A stretch of DNA of 64,000 bases from Aerococcus sp. (GCA_030528285.1 JAUMZE010000001.1:124001-188000), one strand, 5' to 3'. Shown: positions 8,919 through 17,719, counted from the stretch's first letter. Numbers and translations: made by a program. Notes: generated by a model from the letters alone, not told the origin.

Positions 8919-9049
8919 TTTAAATGCTTCCTTATCGAATAATGCTATTTCTTCTGGTTCTACGATGAGAATTCACCTCTGTTCTGTCGATGATGGGTTA
9001 GGCTTCATTTATCATGATGTTGCTAAGAACTTTTACCTATATTATACCA

Positions 9050-9085
9050 AAAAAGCCCCACACTCTGGAACAGTGTGGGGTTTTC
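9050..9085. terminator. Terminator after the galactitol-type PTS operon
   Basis: CCCCACACT (9056-9064) pairs perfectly with AGTGTGGGG (9072-9080). The A-run to the left gives a U-run for minus-strand transcripts coming from gatB. TTTT on the right could also serve the plus strand. Confidence 0.85.
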
Positions 9086-9155
9086 TGGCGTTCATACAGC
9101 CTATCTTCTACACCTCAGTATAGTATCTTATCACTGGAAACCTATCTTTTTTCTT

Positions 9156-9440
9156 TTAGCCCTTTAACTTCTCATCAACCGCCTGATAGATTTTATCCGT
9201 GTCTCGTCCTGTGAGTAGTCCTACCCCATTGATGACTTGATCTTGATATTTATCTGGAACGATGGTTGTACTGATCACGACATCATAATTATCCAGCTTA
9301 TTTAATTCATCCGCTACTTTTCCTTGATGCATTTCTACCTGGTTTCCATAGCCATTTTCTTGGAGCCAGCTTCTAATCTTGCCACTTACTACCGTTGAGG
9401 TTGCGATTCCACTCCCGCACATTACTAATAATTTTTTCAT
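9156..9440 (-). CDS. gatB: PTS galactitol-type EIIB
   Basis: This 94-residue cytoplasmic PTS component has the EIIB-Gat phosphocysteine loop MCGSGIATSTVV at residues 7-18. It passes phosphate from EIIA to the incoming sugar in the EIIC channel. It is the last gene of the order PRD activator, EIIA, EIIC, EIIB, all on the minus strand with short gaps. AAAGGTG precedes the ATG. The substrate could be galactitol or another polyol or pentitol: no GatD dehydrogenase or other catabolic gene accompanies it, so the sugar is not settled. Confidence 0.88.
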   Translation of the reverse strand: MKKLLVMCGSGIATSTVVSGKIRSWLQENGYGNQVEMHQGKVADELNKLDNYDVVISTTIVPDKYQDQVINGVGLLTGRDTDKIYQAVDEKLKG

Positions 9441-9461
9441 AGCTTGACACCTTTCTATTAT

Positions 9462-10796
9462 CTACACGTTCGTTTTTCTTTTGTTAACAGCATACAATCC
9501 AAACAGCAAAACGACAAATACGATGCTGACGCCAATCCAGCCGATCCATTGCGACAAGCCACCGAAGAGAATGGTTGACCATGCACCCCCATCGCTCAGC
9601 ACACTGATAGATGTTGCGCCCTTCAAATCAAATCCGGAAGCCTGTGCCGCCTGCGTGATATACGGAGCCGCCCACGTCGCAATGTAGAGTGAAACGATCA
9701 CATGAACAATCCCACCGAGCAAACTACGCAACACGTCACCGCGGAAAACAGCCGTCATCAAAGCAATCATAAATGGCAACGTCGCCAAATCACCTAATGG
9801 CAGTACGTGGTTGCCTGGTAAGATAACTGCTAACAATAAAGTTACGGGTACTAAAATAAGGGACGTCGCTAATACAGATGATTGTCCGACTGCTAAGGCA
9901 CTATCCATCCCAATATATAAGTCACGATCAGGGAAGTGGTTTTGCAGCAATTCATTGGCACGCTCAGAAATAGGTGTTAATCCCTCCATTAATAGGGACA
10001 CCATCCGTGGCATTAACATCATCACAGCGCCAGTATTCACACCGACTGTCAGTGTTTCTTTCACATCGTATCCTGCTAATAATCCAATTACTAACCCAAT
10101 GATGACCCCGATCACCGTATTATTGCCTAAGACCCCGATTTTTTCTTGAATGGTATCAGAATCTAAATGAACATGATTCAGTCCGGGAATGCGATCGAAC
10201 ACCCAAGCGAGTGGTTTTGCTGTGATATAGCCAGCAATCGAAGCACCTTGTGGGAAGGTCATATTCGGTAGGCCATATGTTTCTTCAATGTCTTTGGCAC
10301 TCACATCTGCCACGAAATACAGTAAGAGTGAGTGCGTCACCATCGTAAATAGCCCCAACGCAAAATCATTGGTGATCATGTAGACGATCGACCCTGAAAA
10401 CGCAATATGCCAGAAGTTCCAGATATCAATATTCATGGTGCGGGTGAGCCCAAGCAGTAACAGGATCAGGTTCACGATGATCCCCACTGGAATGGCCATC
10501 GCCCCGAGAATCGTTCCATAAGCAATCGCAGACGCGGCAGGCCACCCAACATCAATTGTTTGTAGTGACAGCCCAAATTTATCAACCATCGCAGAGGCAG
10601 CAGGGCCCACTGTATCGGTCAATAACCCAATCACTAAATTCAACCCAACAAATCCGATGCCGACCGTCAACCCAGCTGTAAATGCTTTGCCGGGTTTAAT
10701 CTTTAAAATAATAGCAAACACAAAGATAATCACTGGGAGCATGATACTTGCCCCTAAGTCCACAAACCCTTGTAAAAACTGTGTGATGGCTTCCAT
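9462..10796 (-). CDS. gatC: PTS galactitol-type EIIC permease
   Basis: This 444-residue integral membrane protein is rich in long hydrophobic segments and typical of the Gat family: GFVDLGASIMLPVIIF near the N-terminus, then GWPAASAIAYGTILGAMAIP and later the conserved VGQSSVLATSLILVP region. It forms the translocation channel for the sugar phosphorylated by gatB. AAAGGAGGAG lies immediately upstream of ATG 10796. It is 17 bases after the EIIA gene and 21 bases before gatB, so it is clearly cotranscribed. Confidence 0.9.
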   Translation of the reverse strand: MEAITQFLQGFVDLGASIMLPVIIFVFAIILKIKPGKAFTAGLTVGIGFVGLNLVIGLLTDTVGPAASAMVDKFGLSLQTIDVGWPAASAIAYGTILGAMAIPVGIIVNLILLLLGLTRTMNIDIWNFWHIAFSGSIVYMITNDFALGLFTMVTHSLLLYFVADVSAKDIEETYGLPNMTFPQGASIAGYITAKPLAWVFDRIPGLNHVHLDSDTIQEKIGVLGNNTVIGVIIGLVIGLLAGYDVKETLTVGVNTGAVMMLMPRMVSLLMEGLTPISERANELLQNHFPDRDLYIGMDSALAVGQSSVLATSLILVPVTLLLAVILPGNHVLPLGDLATLPFMIALMTAVFRGDVLRSLLGGIVHVIVSLYIATWAAPYITQAAQASGFDLKGATSISVLSDGGAWSTILFGGLSQWIGWIGVSIVFVVLLFGLYAVNKRKTNV

Positions 10797-10813
10797 TTTC
10801 TACTCCTCCTTTA

Positions 10814-11278
10814 TTAAATATCAATCAGTCCTGTCTGATCCAATAAATGTAATACCTCCTCTGTCGATGTGGCTTGATATAACTGATCCATCCACTCCTC
10901 TTCTTGGAATAGCGTCATGAGCTGCTGTAATAACCGGGGTTGCTCATCCGATTTATGAAGTGCCAACATAAAAATCATTTGTACTGGCACTGTTTCATTC
11001 GGATCAGCCATACTTTTAAAAGTAACAGGTTCACTGAGTGTCATTACGCCGATTTGGTCCTGATTCACATATTGGGCATCGGTATGTGGAATCGCAACAC
11101 CCAAGCGGCTGAGCATCAACCCTGTAGGATAGGTCTCTTCACGTTTTAAAATCTGCTTGGGAAAATCAGGACTTACAATTTTTTTCGCAACTAGGACCTC
11201 CGATAAATACGTGAGCGCCACTTGTTCATCTGAGAACTTTTGATTTAATAAAATAATGCCATCCGAAAAAACGTGCAT
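10814..11278 (-). CDS. gatA: PTS fructose/galactitol-type EIIA
   Basis: This 154-residue EIIA-2-type domain has the phospho-accepting His in LGVAIPHTDAQ (about residue 78). The N-terminal DEQVALTYLSEVLVAKKIV and the C-terminal LLQQLMTLFQEEEW regions match the fold. It receives phosphate from HPr and passes it to gatB. The gene starts 15 bases after the activator stop with an AAAGGAG box. No regulatory peculiarity is visible beyond the operon context. Confidence 0.88.
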   Translation of the reverse strand: MHVFSDGIILLNQKFSDEQVALTYLSEVLVAKKIVSPDFPKQILKREETYPTGLMLSRLGVAIPHTDAQYVNQDQIGVMTLSEPVTFKSMADPNETVPVQMIFMLALHKSDEQPRLLQQLMTLFQEEEWMDQLYQATSTEEVLHLLDQTGLIDI

Positions 11279-11293
11279 GATATCCGCTCCTTT

Positions 11294-13330
11294 TCATTTA
11301 AAAATCATCGACCTGATTTTATCTATATCTGGTTCTTCCAATAACTGATGTAATAACTGCTCATCCTCACTCAATGCGGCAAGTTCATTAATCCCACGGA
11401 AATGCTGGGTCAGGTTATAGATTGCAATCGGTGCAATGAAATAAACACACTCCCCATTTGGATGAATGACTCCGCGTGGGAAAATCGCCAATGCAATCCC
11501 CTCCTTTATTCCATGTGTCGTGAAAAGCGCGTGTGGAATCGAGAAATAATCATTCAAGAAGCTGTAATCTGTCGTCTGATTGGTTGGTTCAATCAGAGTG
11601 TCTACGTATGATTGATCAACTATCCCATGCTCTAATAAGGGTGTCGCTGCCATCTGCACAGCAACAGACCATGTGACTACTTCCGTGATTCTCTGAACGA
11701 AATCTGGTTTAAGATAGTCTGTGAGGCTTGGTAGTTGCGCGTCCTCTATTGGTGGATAACGATCTTGATGATTCAGGATTAAACTCTCCTGGAGTGCATC
11801 TCTTAGTTTGTCTGGATGATGAATATCCGCGTACTCATCAATCAACGCCATCAAATGATCTACCCGTTTATCATCATCACGGAGATTCTCCTCTTGAAGG
11901 ACTCGATAACGCAGATTAATCTGCTGCTCATACGAAATCATCGGTGACACCACATACTGAGTGAGCGCTGTATTGAGTGGCACCGTGGTGAAGACCAAAT
12001 CAAAAGCCGTCCCTGCATGCTGAAACTGACGAACAGAGATAGCCGCTACAATCTCTAACTCCGGAAACAGCTGCGCCATCTTTTCACGGAGAATATGGGC
12101 CGTTACCAATCCGTTATTGCAGACAACGACCGCTTTCTTCTGGATCAGGGTGCGGTTCGTTGTCATCAGTTGACTGCCAAAATAATAAGTGAGTAGCTCC
12201 ACCTCTTCATTTGGAAATGGAGAGTGTAATTGTTCCTCCAGAGGCACCAATAATTCCTGCAAGAGGTTCCGTAATAATTTATGATCGATCGTTGTCGGCA
12301 TTAGGGCTGCCATATCATTGAAGTGCAGATTAAATCCAAAGCGAATCCGAAAACAGGCTGGTCGCAGGTGATTAATCAAACGCCTCTCAAATTTTGATTC
12401 AGCGGGAATTTGAATGAGTGTCTGGTTTTGAAACTGAATCACCATCTGATGCACAATCTGCTTGAGGTCGATGTCTCCGGTATCGCCACCGAGTCGAATC
12501 GTGGCATTATTAACCACTGTATTAGCCGCAAGACATTCGAGCGTCAACCATTCTTTATCATCCTGAGTGAGCTGCCAATCTGTATTCACTAGCTTCTCAA
12601 TCACTTGATAATCGATCGTTTGATTCACCTTTTCCCGAAAAAAGACGCTTGGTTGATAGAAATCACCGTTCACTCGCTTCACGATGGCGCTAAAGGATCC
12701 CACCAAGAGTTCAAACGAGGTATCAGAGTAATTAAGCTGCAGTTTCTTCTCGATTTGATGGACGAACGCGCGCATCTCATCCAGTGGTAGATCCCAATAT
12801 TTGGTCATCATCTGATTAAGCGGGAGTGAGTGACGCTGCAGGATATTCACTAATAGGCGTCGAATATCCTGTTCATGACCGATGAGCTGGTATCCCTGTG
12901 AGCGTGAATAGGAAATCGTGACTTGGTGATGTTGATTGAGATAGGCATCTGCTTGTTTGATATCATTCAGTACGGTATTTTTTGTGACAGATAACAGCTC
13001 AATCAAATGCTGCAAGGAGATATATTCGGGTGCAATGAATAAGTAAAAGATCAAGACCGTTTGACGATCGATCGTATCCATAATGAAATCGTCATCTTTT
13101 ACTTCTTGCGCTTGGGCGATGAGTAGCGTGAACTCCTTAGGCAAACGGAAAGTCCCATCACTGTACCGGCGAATACGTGGCTGCTCTAATTCCTCGAGCC
13201 GCTCATTCAATTGCTCAATCGAATAGTTGATCTGCCGACGCGTTAGGTGTAATTCACGCTTCAAAACACCAATTGTGATCCCAGGATGCTGCAGTAAAAA
13301 TTTAGCAATCTGTAATGCCCGCTCATTCAT
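11294..13330 (-). CDS. PRD-containing transcriptional activator of the Gat-type PTS (MtlR/LicR-like)
   Basis: This protein of about 678 residues has an N-terminal winged HTH (residues 1-55), a second Mga-like HTH (about 75-165) and two PTS-regulation domains (about 170-390). An EIIB-Gat-like domain follows with the Cys loop VVVCNNGLVTAHIL, and last an EIIA-like domain with SIPHALFTTHG. Such regulators activate the adjacent PTS operon and are tuned by phosphorylation from HPr and the cognate EIIB. A GTG at 13339 lies inside the ribosome binding site (GAGGTG), so ATG 13330, six bases after it, is preferred. It is the first gene of the gat-type operon. Confidence 0.85.
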   Translation of the reverse strand: MNERALQIAKFLLQHPGITIGVLKRELHLTRRQINYSIEQLNERLEELEQPRIRRYSDGTFRLPKEFTLLIAQAQEVKDDDFIMDTIDRQTVLIFYLFIAPEYISLQHLIELLSVTKNTVLNDIKQADAYLNQHHQVTISYSRSQGYQLIGHEQDIRRLLVNILQRHSLPLNQMMTKYWDLPLDEMRAFVHQIEKKLQLNYSDTSFELLVGSFSAIVKRVNGDFYQPSVFFREKVNQTIDYQVIEKLVNTDWQLTQDDKEWLTLECLAANTVVNNATIRLGGDTGDIDLKQIVHQMVIQFQNQTLIQIPAESKFERRLINHLRPACFRIRFGFNLHFNDMAALMPTTIDHKLLRNLLQELLVPLEEQLHSPFPNEEVELLTYYFGSQLMTTNRTLIQKKAVVVCNNGLVTAHILREKMAQLFPELEIVAAISVRQFQHAGTAFDLVFTTVPLNTALTQYVVSPMISYEQQINLRYRVLQEENLRDDDKRVDHLMALIDEYADIHHPDKLRDALQESLILNHQDRYPPIEDAQLPSLTDYLKPDFVQRITEVVTWSVAVQMAATPLLEHGIVDQSYVDTLIEPTNQTTDYSFLNDYFSIPHALFTTHGIKEGIALAIFPRGVIHPNGECVYFIAPIAIYNLTQHFRGINELAALSEDEQLLHQLLEEPDIDKIRSMIFK

Positions 13331-13440
13331 TTTCTTCACCTCTCGTCTTCATTATAGGATGAGATAATGTTCTCCTGGTGCCCTGTTCATCCCTATTTTT
13401 GTATACCTGGATTGTTTGCCCTTATTGCGTTTTTAGATAT

Positions 13441-13490
13441 AAAAAAACTCTAGAGTAGTTTCACTTTAAAAGCATCTACTCTAGAGAATA
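13441..13490 (-). terminator. Terminator downstream of the toxin-antitoxin remnant
   Basis: CTCTAGAGTAG (13448-13458) pairs with CTACTCTAGAG (13476-13486). On the minus strand it is followed by a run of at least six T. The rest of 13331-13591 shows no gene. Confidence 0.8.
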
Positions 13491-13591
13491 CATATCATCT
13501 CACACTGAGCTTTTATATAATTTATTGTCAAAAAGACAATCTTCTTTTTTTAAAAGTGTTCTGGGAGTACTTTCAATCATGGTTAGTAATC

Positions 13592-13927
13592 TCATAAGTT
13601 TTTCAATTGCTGCGTCTGATCGCGCTTAGCATAAATCACAGCTACGATTTGAACGACACCTCTATCCTCAATAATTATAAAATAAACATAATAATTCTTT
13701 ACTCTGATTTTCCTTAACCCGAGATCTCCCCCATGGCTTCTCTTCAATAAGCCTCGCACGATATAGCATATTCTCCAAAGAATGCATCTCTATCCTTAAC
13801 AAATCAAGAACAAATCAAGTAATTTTTTAGCTACTAGAGGTTCTTTAAGGTCTATTGCGATGTACTCTCTAATATATTCAAGTTGTGATCTCGCTTGTTG
13901 GGTAATCTCTATTTTATAATTATCCAT
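13592..13927 (-). pseudogene. RelE/ParE-family toxin, broken by two lesions
   Basis: Starting at ATG 13927, which shares one base with the antitoxin stop, the frame reads MDNYKIEITQQARSQLEYIR and then stops early at a perfect 11-base tandem duplication (copies at 13798-13808 and 13809-13819 on the plus strand). Removing one copy restores LLDLLRIEMHSLENMLYRARLIEEKP. A second shift lies in a run of five C (13728-13732); one base less restores GLRKIRVKNYYVYFIIIEDRG and the typical ending VAVIYAKRDQ. The repaired protein, about 110 residues, has the RelE/YafQ-like layout of mRNA-cleaving or gyrase-poisoning toxins. The gene as given cannot make an active toxin. Confidence 0.85.
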
Positions 13928-14229
13928 TACAGGTCCTTTTCTAGTTCATCAAAAACCTCGTCTATGTCGTAAGAGTCTCCTTTAACCGCTTGTTCGTAGC
14001 CTTTCGCCATCATTGCATTAAATTCTTCTGCTTCCATTTCACCTCTGACAGGTAAAGATTTAGGTATCTTGACATCAAAGGGAATGCCTTTATTTAAGAT
14101 GATTTGGCGATAGAACATATCAATCGCTGTTGCTCTAGAAATACCGATAGTCTCTAAAATCTTTTCTGCCTGCAGTTTAATGTTCGCTTGTATCCTTACA
14201 TTAACATTCGCAGATTTAGTATGTGCCAT
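13927..14229 (-). CDS. RelB/DinJ-family antitoxin
   Basis: This 100-residue protein has the N-terminal ribbon-helix-helix of RelB/DinJ antitoxins: VNVRIQANIKLQAEKILETIG and SRATAIDMFYRQIILNKGIPFDV. An acidic C-terminal tail (DSYDIDEVFDELEKDL) would wrap the toxin. The frame is intact while the overlapping downstream toxin is not, so it is now an orphan antitoxin. It may still repress its own promoter or neutralise toxins encoded elsewhere; that is inference. Confidence 0.88.
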   Translation of the reverse strand: MAHTKSANVNVRIQANIKLQAEKILETIGISRATAIDMFYRQIILNKGIPFDVKIPKSLPVRGEMEAEEFNAMMAKGYEQAVKGDSYDIDEVFDELEKDL

Positions 14230-14257
14230 ATTTATCAGACCCCTTTTTTAAAAGAAT

Positions 14258-14292
14258 AGCCCAATGTGTTTCATAACGCAACACATTAGGCT
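14258..14292. repeat. Long inverted repeat upstream of the antitoxin gene
   Basis: AGCCCAATGTGTT (14258-14270) pairs with AACACATTAGGCT (14280-14292) with one mismatch. It lies between the stop of the unknown gene and the antitoxin start. It could be a terminator for the upstream gene (T-rich bases follow on the minus strand) or an operator for the antitoxin; sequence alone does not decide. Confidence 0.6.
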
Positions 14293-14326
14293 TATGCTGT
14301 AGAAAGTCTTCTTACTTACTCGTTCC

Positions 14327-14680
14327 CTATCCCCCCAACCAGCGCCTCAGCCATGACCGTTTCTGGTAGGGGTTCTCCACCTCAATCCAATCAAAGAATT
14401 TATCGGGATAGAGCTCGATATTAATCACGCCATGCACGCTCCCGATGCAGACCTCTTGTGGCAGGGCGTCCGCATAGATCTGCCCCGTGCTGGCTCCATA
14501 CGTGCGATAATTTTCATTGAGGCTCGTAATTTGGAAGAACATGTGCCCAGACGCTTTGCCGTAAACGAATAATTCCTTGGATCCACGATAGAGATTGGCC
14601 CATTTTTCGCGATTGGCTTCAGTGTCATCGTGGTATTTCTTCTCAGGAAAGTAGCGCAGGAGTGGGATCTCCGCTTCCAT
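14327..14680 (-). CDS. Unknown 117-residue protein, possibly N-terminally truncated
   Basis: I do not recognise the family. The protein is soluble and rich in aromatic residues, and ends in a basic patch (PYQKRSWLRRWLGG). AAGGAATACTAC before ATG 14680 is an acceptable ribosome binding site. The same frame stays open for about 66 bases upstream and reads like protein (NSFDFLYNTREIFKEYY) but contains no usual start codon, so the gene may have lost its original start. It lies 49 bases after the end of the unknown gene at 14730-15413 and probably shares its transcript. Confidence 0.5.
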   Translation of the reverse strand: MEAEIPLLRYFPEKKYHDDTEANREKWANLYRGSKELFVYGKASGHMFFQITSLNENYRTYGASTGQIYADALPQEVCIGSVHGVINIELYPDKFFDWIEVENPYQKRSWLRRWLGG

Positions 14681-14729
14681 GTAGTATTCCTTGAAGATTT
14701 CCCGCGTGTTATAGAGAAAATCGAAGCTA

Positions 14730-15413
14730 TTATCCTCCGTGTAATTGTCCCAGGGGCGTTTGAATCAAATCATATTGCTTCTTTTCATCGACTGACCTCT
14801 CAACTCCTGTTAAATCTAATACGTTGCCATGTGTCTCTAACACTTGTGCAATCTTCTCAGCTGTTTCCCAATCAAAATGCGAATAGCGCTTAATCACTCT
14901 TTTCATTTTATTGACTGGATAAGGACTCTCTTCAGGCAGGATTTCATAGATTTTCCTTACTGTTGCTAGTGTTTCGCGATTATCCTTGCCTACTGGTACC
15001 TCTACTGTATGTTGCTCATAAATGGTTGGATCATCACAGATATATGAATACTCTTTGTCCCTACTTGAGCCCCACTGAGAAAATACAACAGCAGCGATTC
15101 TGATTTTCTTTTTAGCCGAGGTTGCCTCATATATGTGGTGACTGATCTTCCACTTCTTCTCATCCAGTTGACTACTTTGGTAGAAACGATAATGATTGGG
15201 ATACTGATTTCTATCAATCACCATCAAACTATTGCATTTGGTGCACTGCCATAATGAAATATCGGTTATTGGAATGTCATCCACATCGATTTCACCATTA
15301 AAATCAGTTTTGGTTGCAATTAATCTAGTCACAACATCATAAGGATATGCATCATACGTCGTCTCCGAATAATCGTCCATGGGGTAGCCACACTGACACG
15401 TCCACTTCTTCAT
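14730..15413 (-). CDS. Unknown protein with a split zinc-ribbon-like cysteine pattern
   Basis: This 227-residue protein starts at ATG 15413, preceded by AGAGGAGG; the longer frame to 15512 lacks such a site. Cysteines at residues 6, 8, 57 and 60 (CQCGYP and CTKCNSL) suggest a metal-binding N-terminal knuckle. The rest is mixed alpha/beta with an FDWETAEKIAQVLETHG helix. No enzymatic motif or membrane segment is visible and I assign no function. The next gene (14327-14680) follows closely. Both sit in an accessory stretch between a toxin-antitoxin remnant and an ABC exporter. Confidence 0.6.
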   Translation of the reverse strand: MKKWTCQCGYPMDDYSETTYDAYPYDVVTRLIATKTDFNGEIDVDDIPITDISLWQCTKCNSLMVIDRNQYPNHYRFYQSSQLDEKKWKISHHIYEATSAKKKIRIAAVVFSQWGSSRDKEYSYICDDPTIYEQHTVEVPVGKDNRETLATVRKIYEILPEESPYPVNKMKRVIKRYSHFDWETAEKIAQVLETHGNVLDLTGVERSVDEKKQYDLIQTPLGQLHGG

Positions 15414-15503
15414 CGTCTTCCTCCTCTCTGGCACATTCAAATCGTACTCTATATTTTTATATATCATATCACAAATCAAAGAAAGCGGATACATGGCTAC
15501 TAC

Positions 15504-15541
15504 TAAAAACACCAGGTATGATTTCTCACACCTGGCGTTCT
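15504..15541 (-). terminator. Terminator of the ABC exporter operon
   Basis: ACCAGGT (15511-15517) and ACCTGG (15530-15535) form a hairpin with T-run on the minus strand. The whole element is nearly identical to the one at 17668-17707. Confidence 0.75.
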
Positions 15542-15582
15542 CATTCTATCTGTCACTGGCTCCCCAGTTATCATTCGTTTCT

Positions 15583-17292
15583 TTAATTTTCAACCATGTA
15601 GAGGGAGTAGAAGTAGCCCTTCTCCGCCATCAGATCATTGAAGTTACCTGTTTCAATGATTTCCCCGTTCTTCATCACAAATAGCTGATCAAACTGTTTC
15701 AAAGTCTGAGCCTCCAAACGGTGCGTCACCACTACCCGCGTACGATTCATTAATGCTAATAATGTCTGGTTAATCTTCTGCGCAGTCGCATTATCCAGAG
15801 CGCTCGTCACCTCATCCACGAAGATAACCGAGCTATCCTTGATCAATGCCCGTGCGATCGCAATCCGCTGACGTTCGCCCCCCGACAGATTGTGGCCGTT
15901 CTCTCCCACTGTATAATCTTGCCCTCTCTTGGCAATCAGTGGCGCCAACCCGGAAATTTCGATGGCACGATCCACCTGTTCCTGAGGCAGATGTTTAAAC
16001 ATCGTGACATTGTTTTCAATCGTCGTGTCAAAAATAAATACTTCCTGCTGAATGAGCGAGAACGAGCGATAGAGTGAGTCCGCGGTGATTTGACTGAGTT
16101 CATGTTGATCTACAAAGATATGGCCTGCGTAGTCTTGGTATGATTTCATCAGCACATTCAGTAAGGTCGATTTTCCTGAACCGGATCCACCGACCACCCC
16201 GTAGATTTTTCCTGGTTCTAATTCAAAGGAAACATCCTTCAAACCTGCATTCCCATCTTGATAAGTGTAGGACACATGATCGATTGTCACTCGTGGTGGT
16301 TGGCTGCCCTTTTCAAGGATTTCTGTACCACTATCTTCACTATTATGTTGCAGATTCTTACTGAGTTTTTCAACGAGTTCCTTGGCCGCTTTTCGCTCAG
16401 CTATTATTTGGGGGATGGAGGCTAACGGCTGGATCACAAAATTCATCAAGTTCGTGAATGCGATGACCATCCCGACCGTCAGCTGGTTAAACCCACTCAC
16501 AACGAAATAGGCCCCTACTAACATGACACCAATTTGAGCAATGGTGCTAGTCAATCCACCAATCCCTTGAATCAGTTCTTCTGTTTGATTAGCTTTTTTC
16601 TTTGCCCCTTCCAGCTTCTTACTGGTCGCATCAAACTGATCATGCACATCCTCTTCTACTTGGAAAGTTTTAATGATATTGAACCCAGAAAGAATGTCTT
16701 TTAAGGAAGAAACGTAGATTTCATTATTCTCGGATACCACACGCTGTCTCTCTGCTAGCTTGCCACCGACAAAAATAGACCCTAAGAGTGGCAACAGCGA
16801 TAATCCAATCGCAATTAGCGTCAAACTAACACTGTAGAAGAACATTAAGCTCAGCGACCCAACCAGTAACACAATCATCTGAACGAAATTAAAGATATTT
16901 TTCAAGTAATTATCTTGAATCGAGATCATATCATTCGTGAACGCCGATAGATAGGTGGACGTTTTCTCATAGGAAAAAGACGCCGTGTTCTTGGATAATA
17001 AGTCCCGAAAAGCTTTGTCACGATACTGAACCATTGCCCGTTCCAGGAATTTAGGATACGTCAAATATTTAGCTATGAAGATGATGGTCACTACGAGAAT
17101 TAAAGCGAAAAATAATACCGTAAAAGAGGTCAAACTCGCAACGGTCCCCGCAGGAATCGCATCGAGTAACAGCTGTAGGTACCATGACACCAAGATGTTC
17201 AACAGGGACTCAGCAATGTAGACGAGGACCGTTAGAAAGACGGTCCATTTATTTTTGTAAAAGAAAGTACTGATATAGTCTTTGGGCTCCAT
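15583..17292 (-). CDS. ABC exporter half-transporter (permease plus ATPase)
   Basis: This 569-residue protein has an N-terminal type-1 exporter membrane domain with six predicted helices (about residues 15-300) and a C-terminal ATPase. The ATPase shows Walker A GGSGSGKSTLLN, signature LSGGERQR and Walker B VIFVDEVTSALD. It would work as a homo- or heterodimer exporting drugs, lipids or peptides. There is no N-terminal C39 peptidase, so it is not a bacteriocin-processing exporter. It starts four bases after the stop of a 56-residue coiled-coil protein, which must be cotranslated. Substrate unknown. Confidence 0.85.
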   Translation of the reverse strand: MEPKDYISTFFYKNKWTVFLTVLVYIAESLLNILVSWYLQLLLDAIPAGTVASLTSFTVLFFALILVVTIIFIAKYLTYPKFLERAMVQYRDKAFRDLLSKNTASFSYEKTSTYLSAFTNDMISIQDNYLKNIFNFVQMIVLLVGSLSLMFFYSVSLTLIAIGLSLLPLLGSIFVGGKLAERQRVVSENNEIYVSSLKDILSGFNIIKTFQVEEDVHDQFDATSKKLEGAKKKANQTEELIQGIGGLTSTIAQIGVMLVGAYFVVSGFNQLTVGMVIAFTNLMNFVIQPLASIPQIIAERKAAKELVEKLSKNLQHNSEDSGTEILEKGSQPPRVTIDHVSYTYQDGNAGLKDVSFELEPGKIYGVVGGSGSGKSTLLNVLMKSYQDYAGHIFVDQHELSQITADSLYRSFSLIQQEVFIFDTTIENNVTMFKHLPQEQVDRAIEISGLAPLIAKRGQDYTVGENGHNLSGGERQRIAIARALIKDSSVIFVDEVTSALDNATAQKINQTLLALMNRTRVVVTHRLEAQTLKQFDQLFVMKNGEIIETGNFNDLMAEKGYFYSLYMVEN

Positions 17293-17295
17293 TGG

Positions 17296-17466
17296 TTATT
17301 CCTCGATTTCTTCTGCTTGCTCGATGCTTATCTCCAACGCCTCTATTTCCTCCTCCATCCTTTCAATCACTGCCTCACTTCTTTCAACAACTGCTTCATT
17401 CTTTTCGATTGCTTGTTCGTTCTCTTCTATCATCCATTCACGTGCTTTAATTTCCTCTTTGTTCAT
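17296..17466 (-). CDS. 56-residue acidic coiled-coil protein coupled to the ABC exporter
   Basis: An intact small frame runs from ATG 17466 to TAA at 17296. The protein is almost all helix, with Glu at about one residue in three and heptad-like EEENEQAIEKNE, VVERSEAVIERMEEEIEAL patterns. There is no signal peptide, Cys or double-glycine leader. The start site is weak (GGGGATGAG upstream). The gene ends four bases before the transporter ATG, and the codon pattern and coupling argue that it is real. A regulatory or scaffold partner of the exporter is possible; no family is recognised. Confidence 0.6.
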   Translation of the reverse strand: MNKEEIKAREWMIEENEQAIEKNEAVVERSEAVIERMEEEIEALEISIEQAEEIEE

Positions 17467-17667
17467 CTGCTCATCCCCAAATCTTTGTTACTAATTAAGT
17501 AGGATCTCTTCTCCCTTATATTATCGTTGAACAAACAATACATTTTTGATTCGAAAAAGTCAATCCCTTTTAAAACAATCCTTTCACTTATATGATGAAA
17601 AGGACAAGCCCCCATCTGCTTACATTACGTATCAGGTGTTCGCTGGTCCTCTCTCTTATGCCGTCAC

Positions 17668-17707
17668 TCAAAAACGCCAGGCATGCTTTCTCACACCTGG
17701 CGTTCTT
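17668..17707. terminator. Terminator of the EEP-hydrolase gene
   Basis: The arms AACGCCAGG (17673-17681) and CCTGGCGTT (17696-17704) are perfect, with T-run on the minus strand. Nothing else is supported in 17467-17667. Confidence 0.8.
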
Positions 17708-17719
17708 CACTTTTCTTCA

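Noticed and set aside
13331..13339. GTG 13339 as start of the PRD activator
   Set aside because: It is part of the GAGGTG ribosome binding site of ATG 13330.
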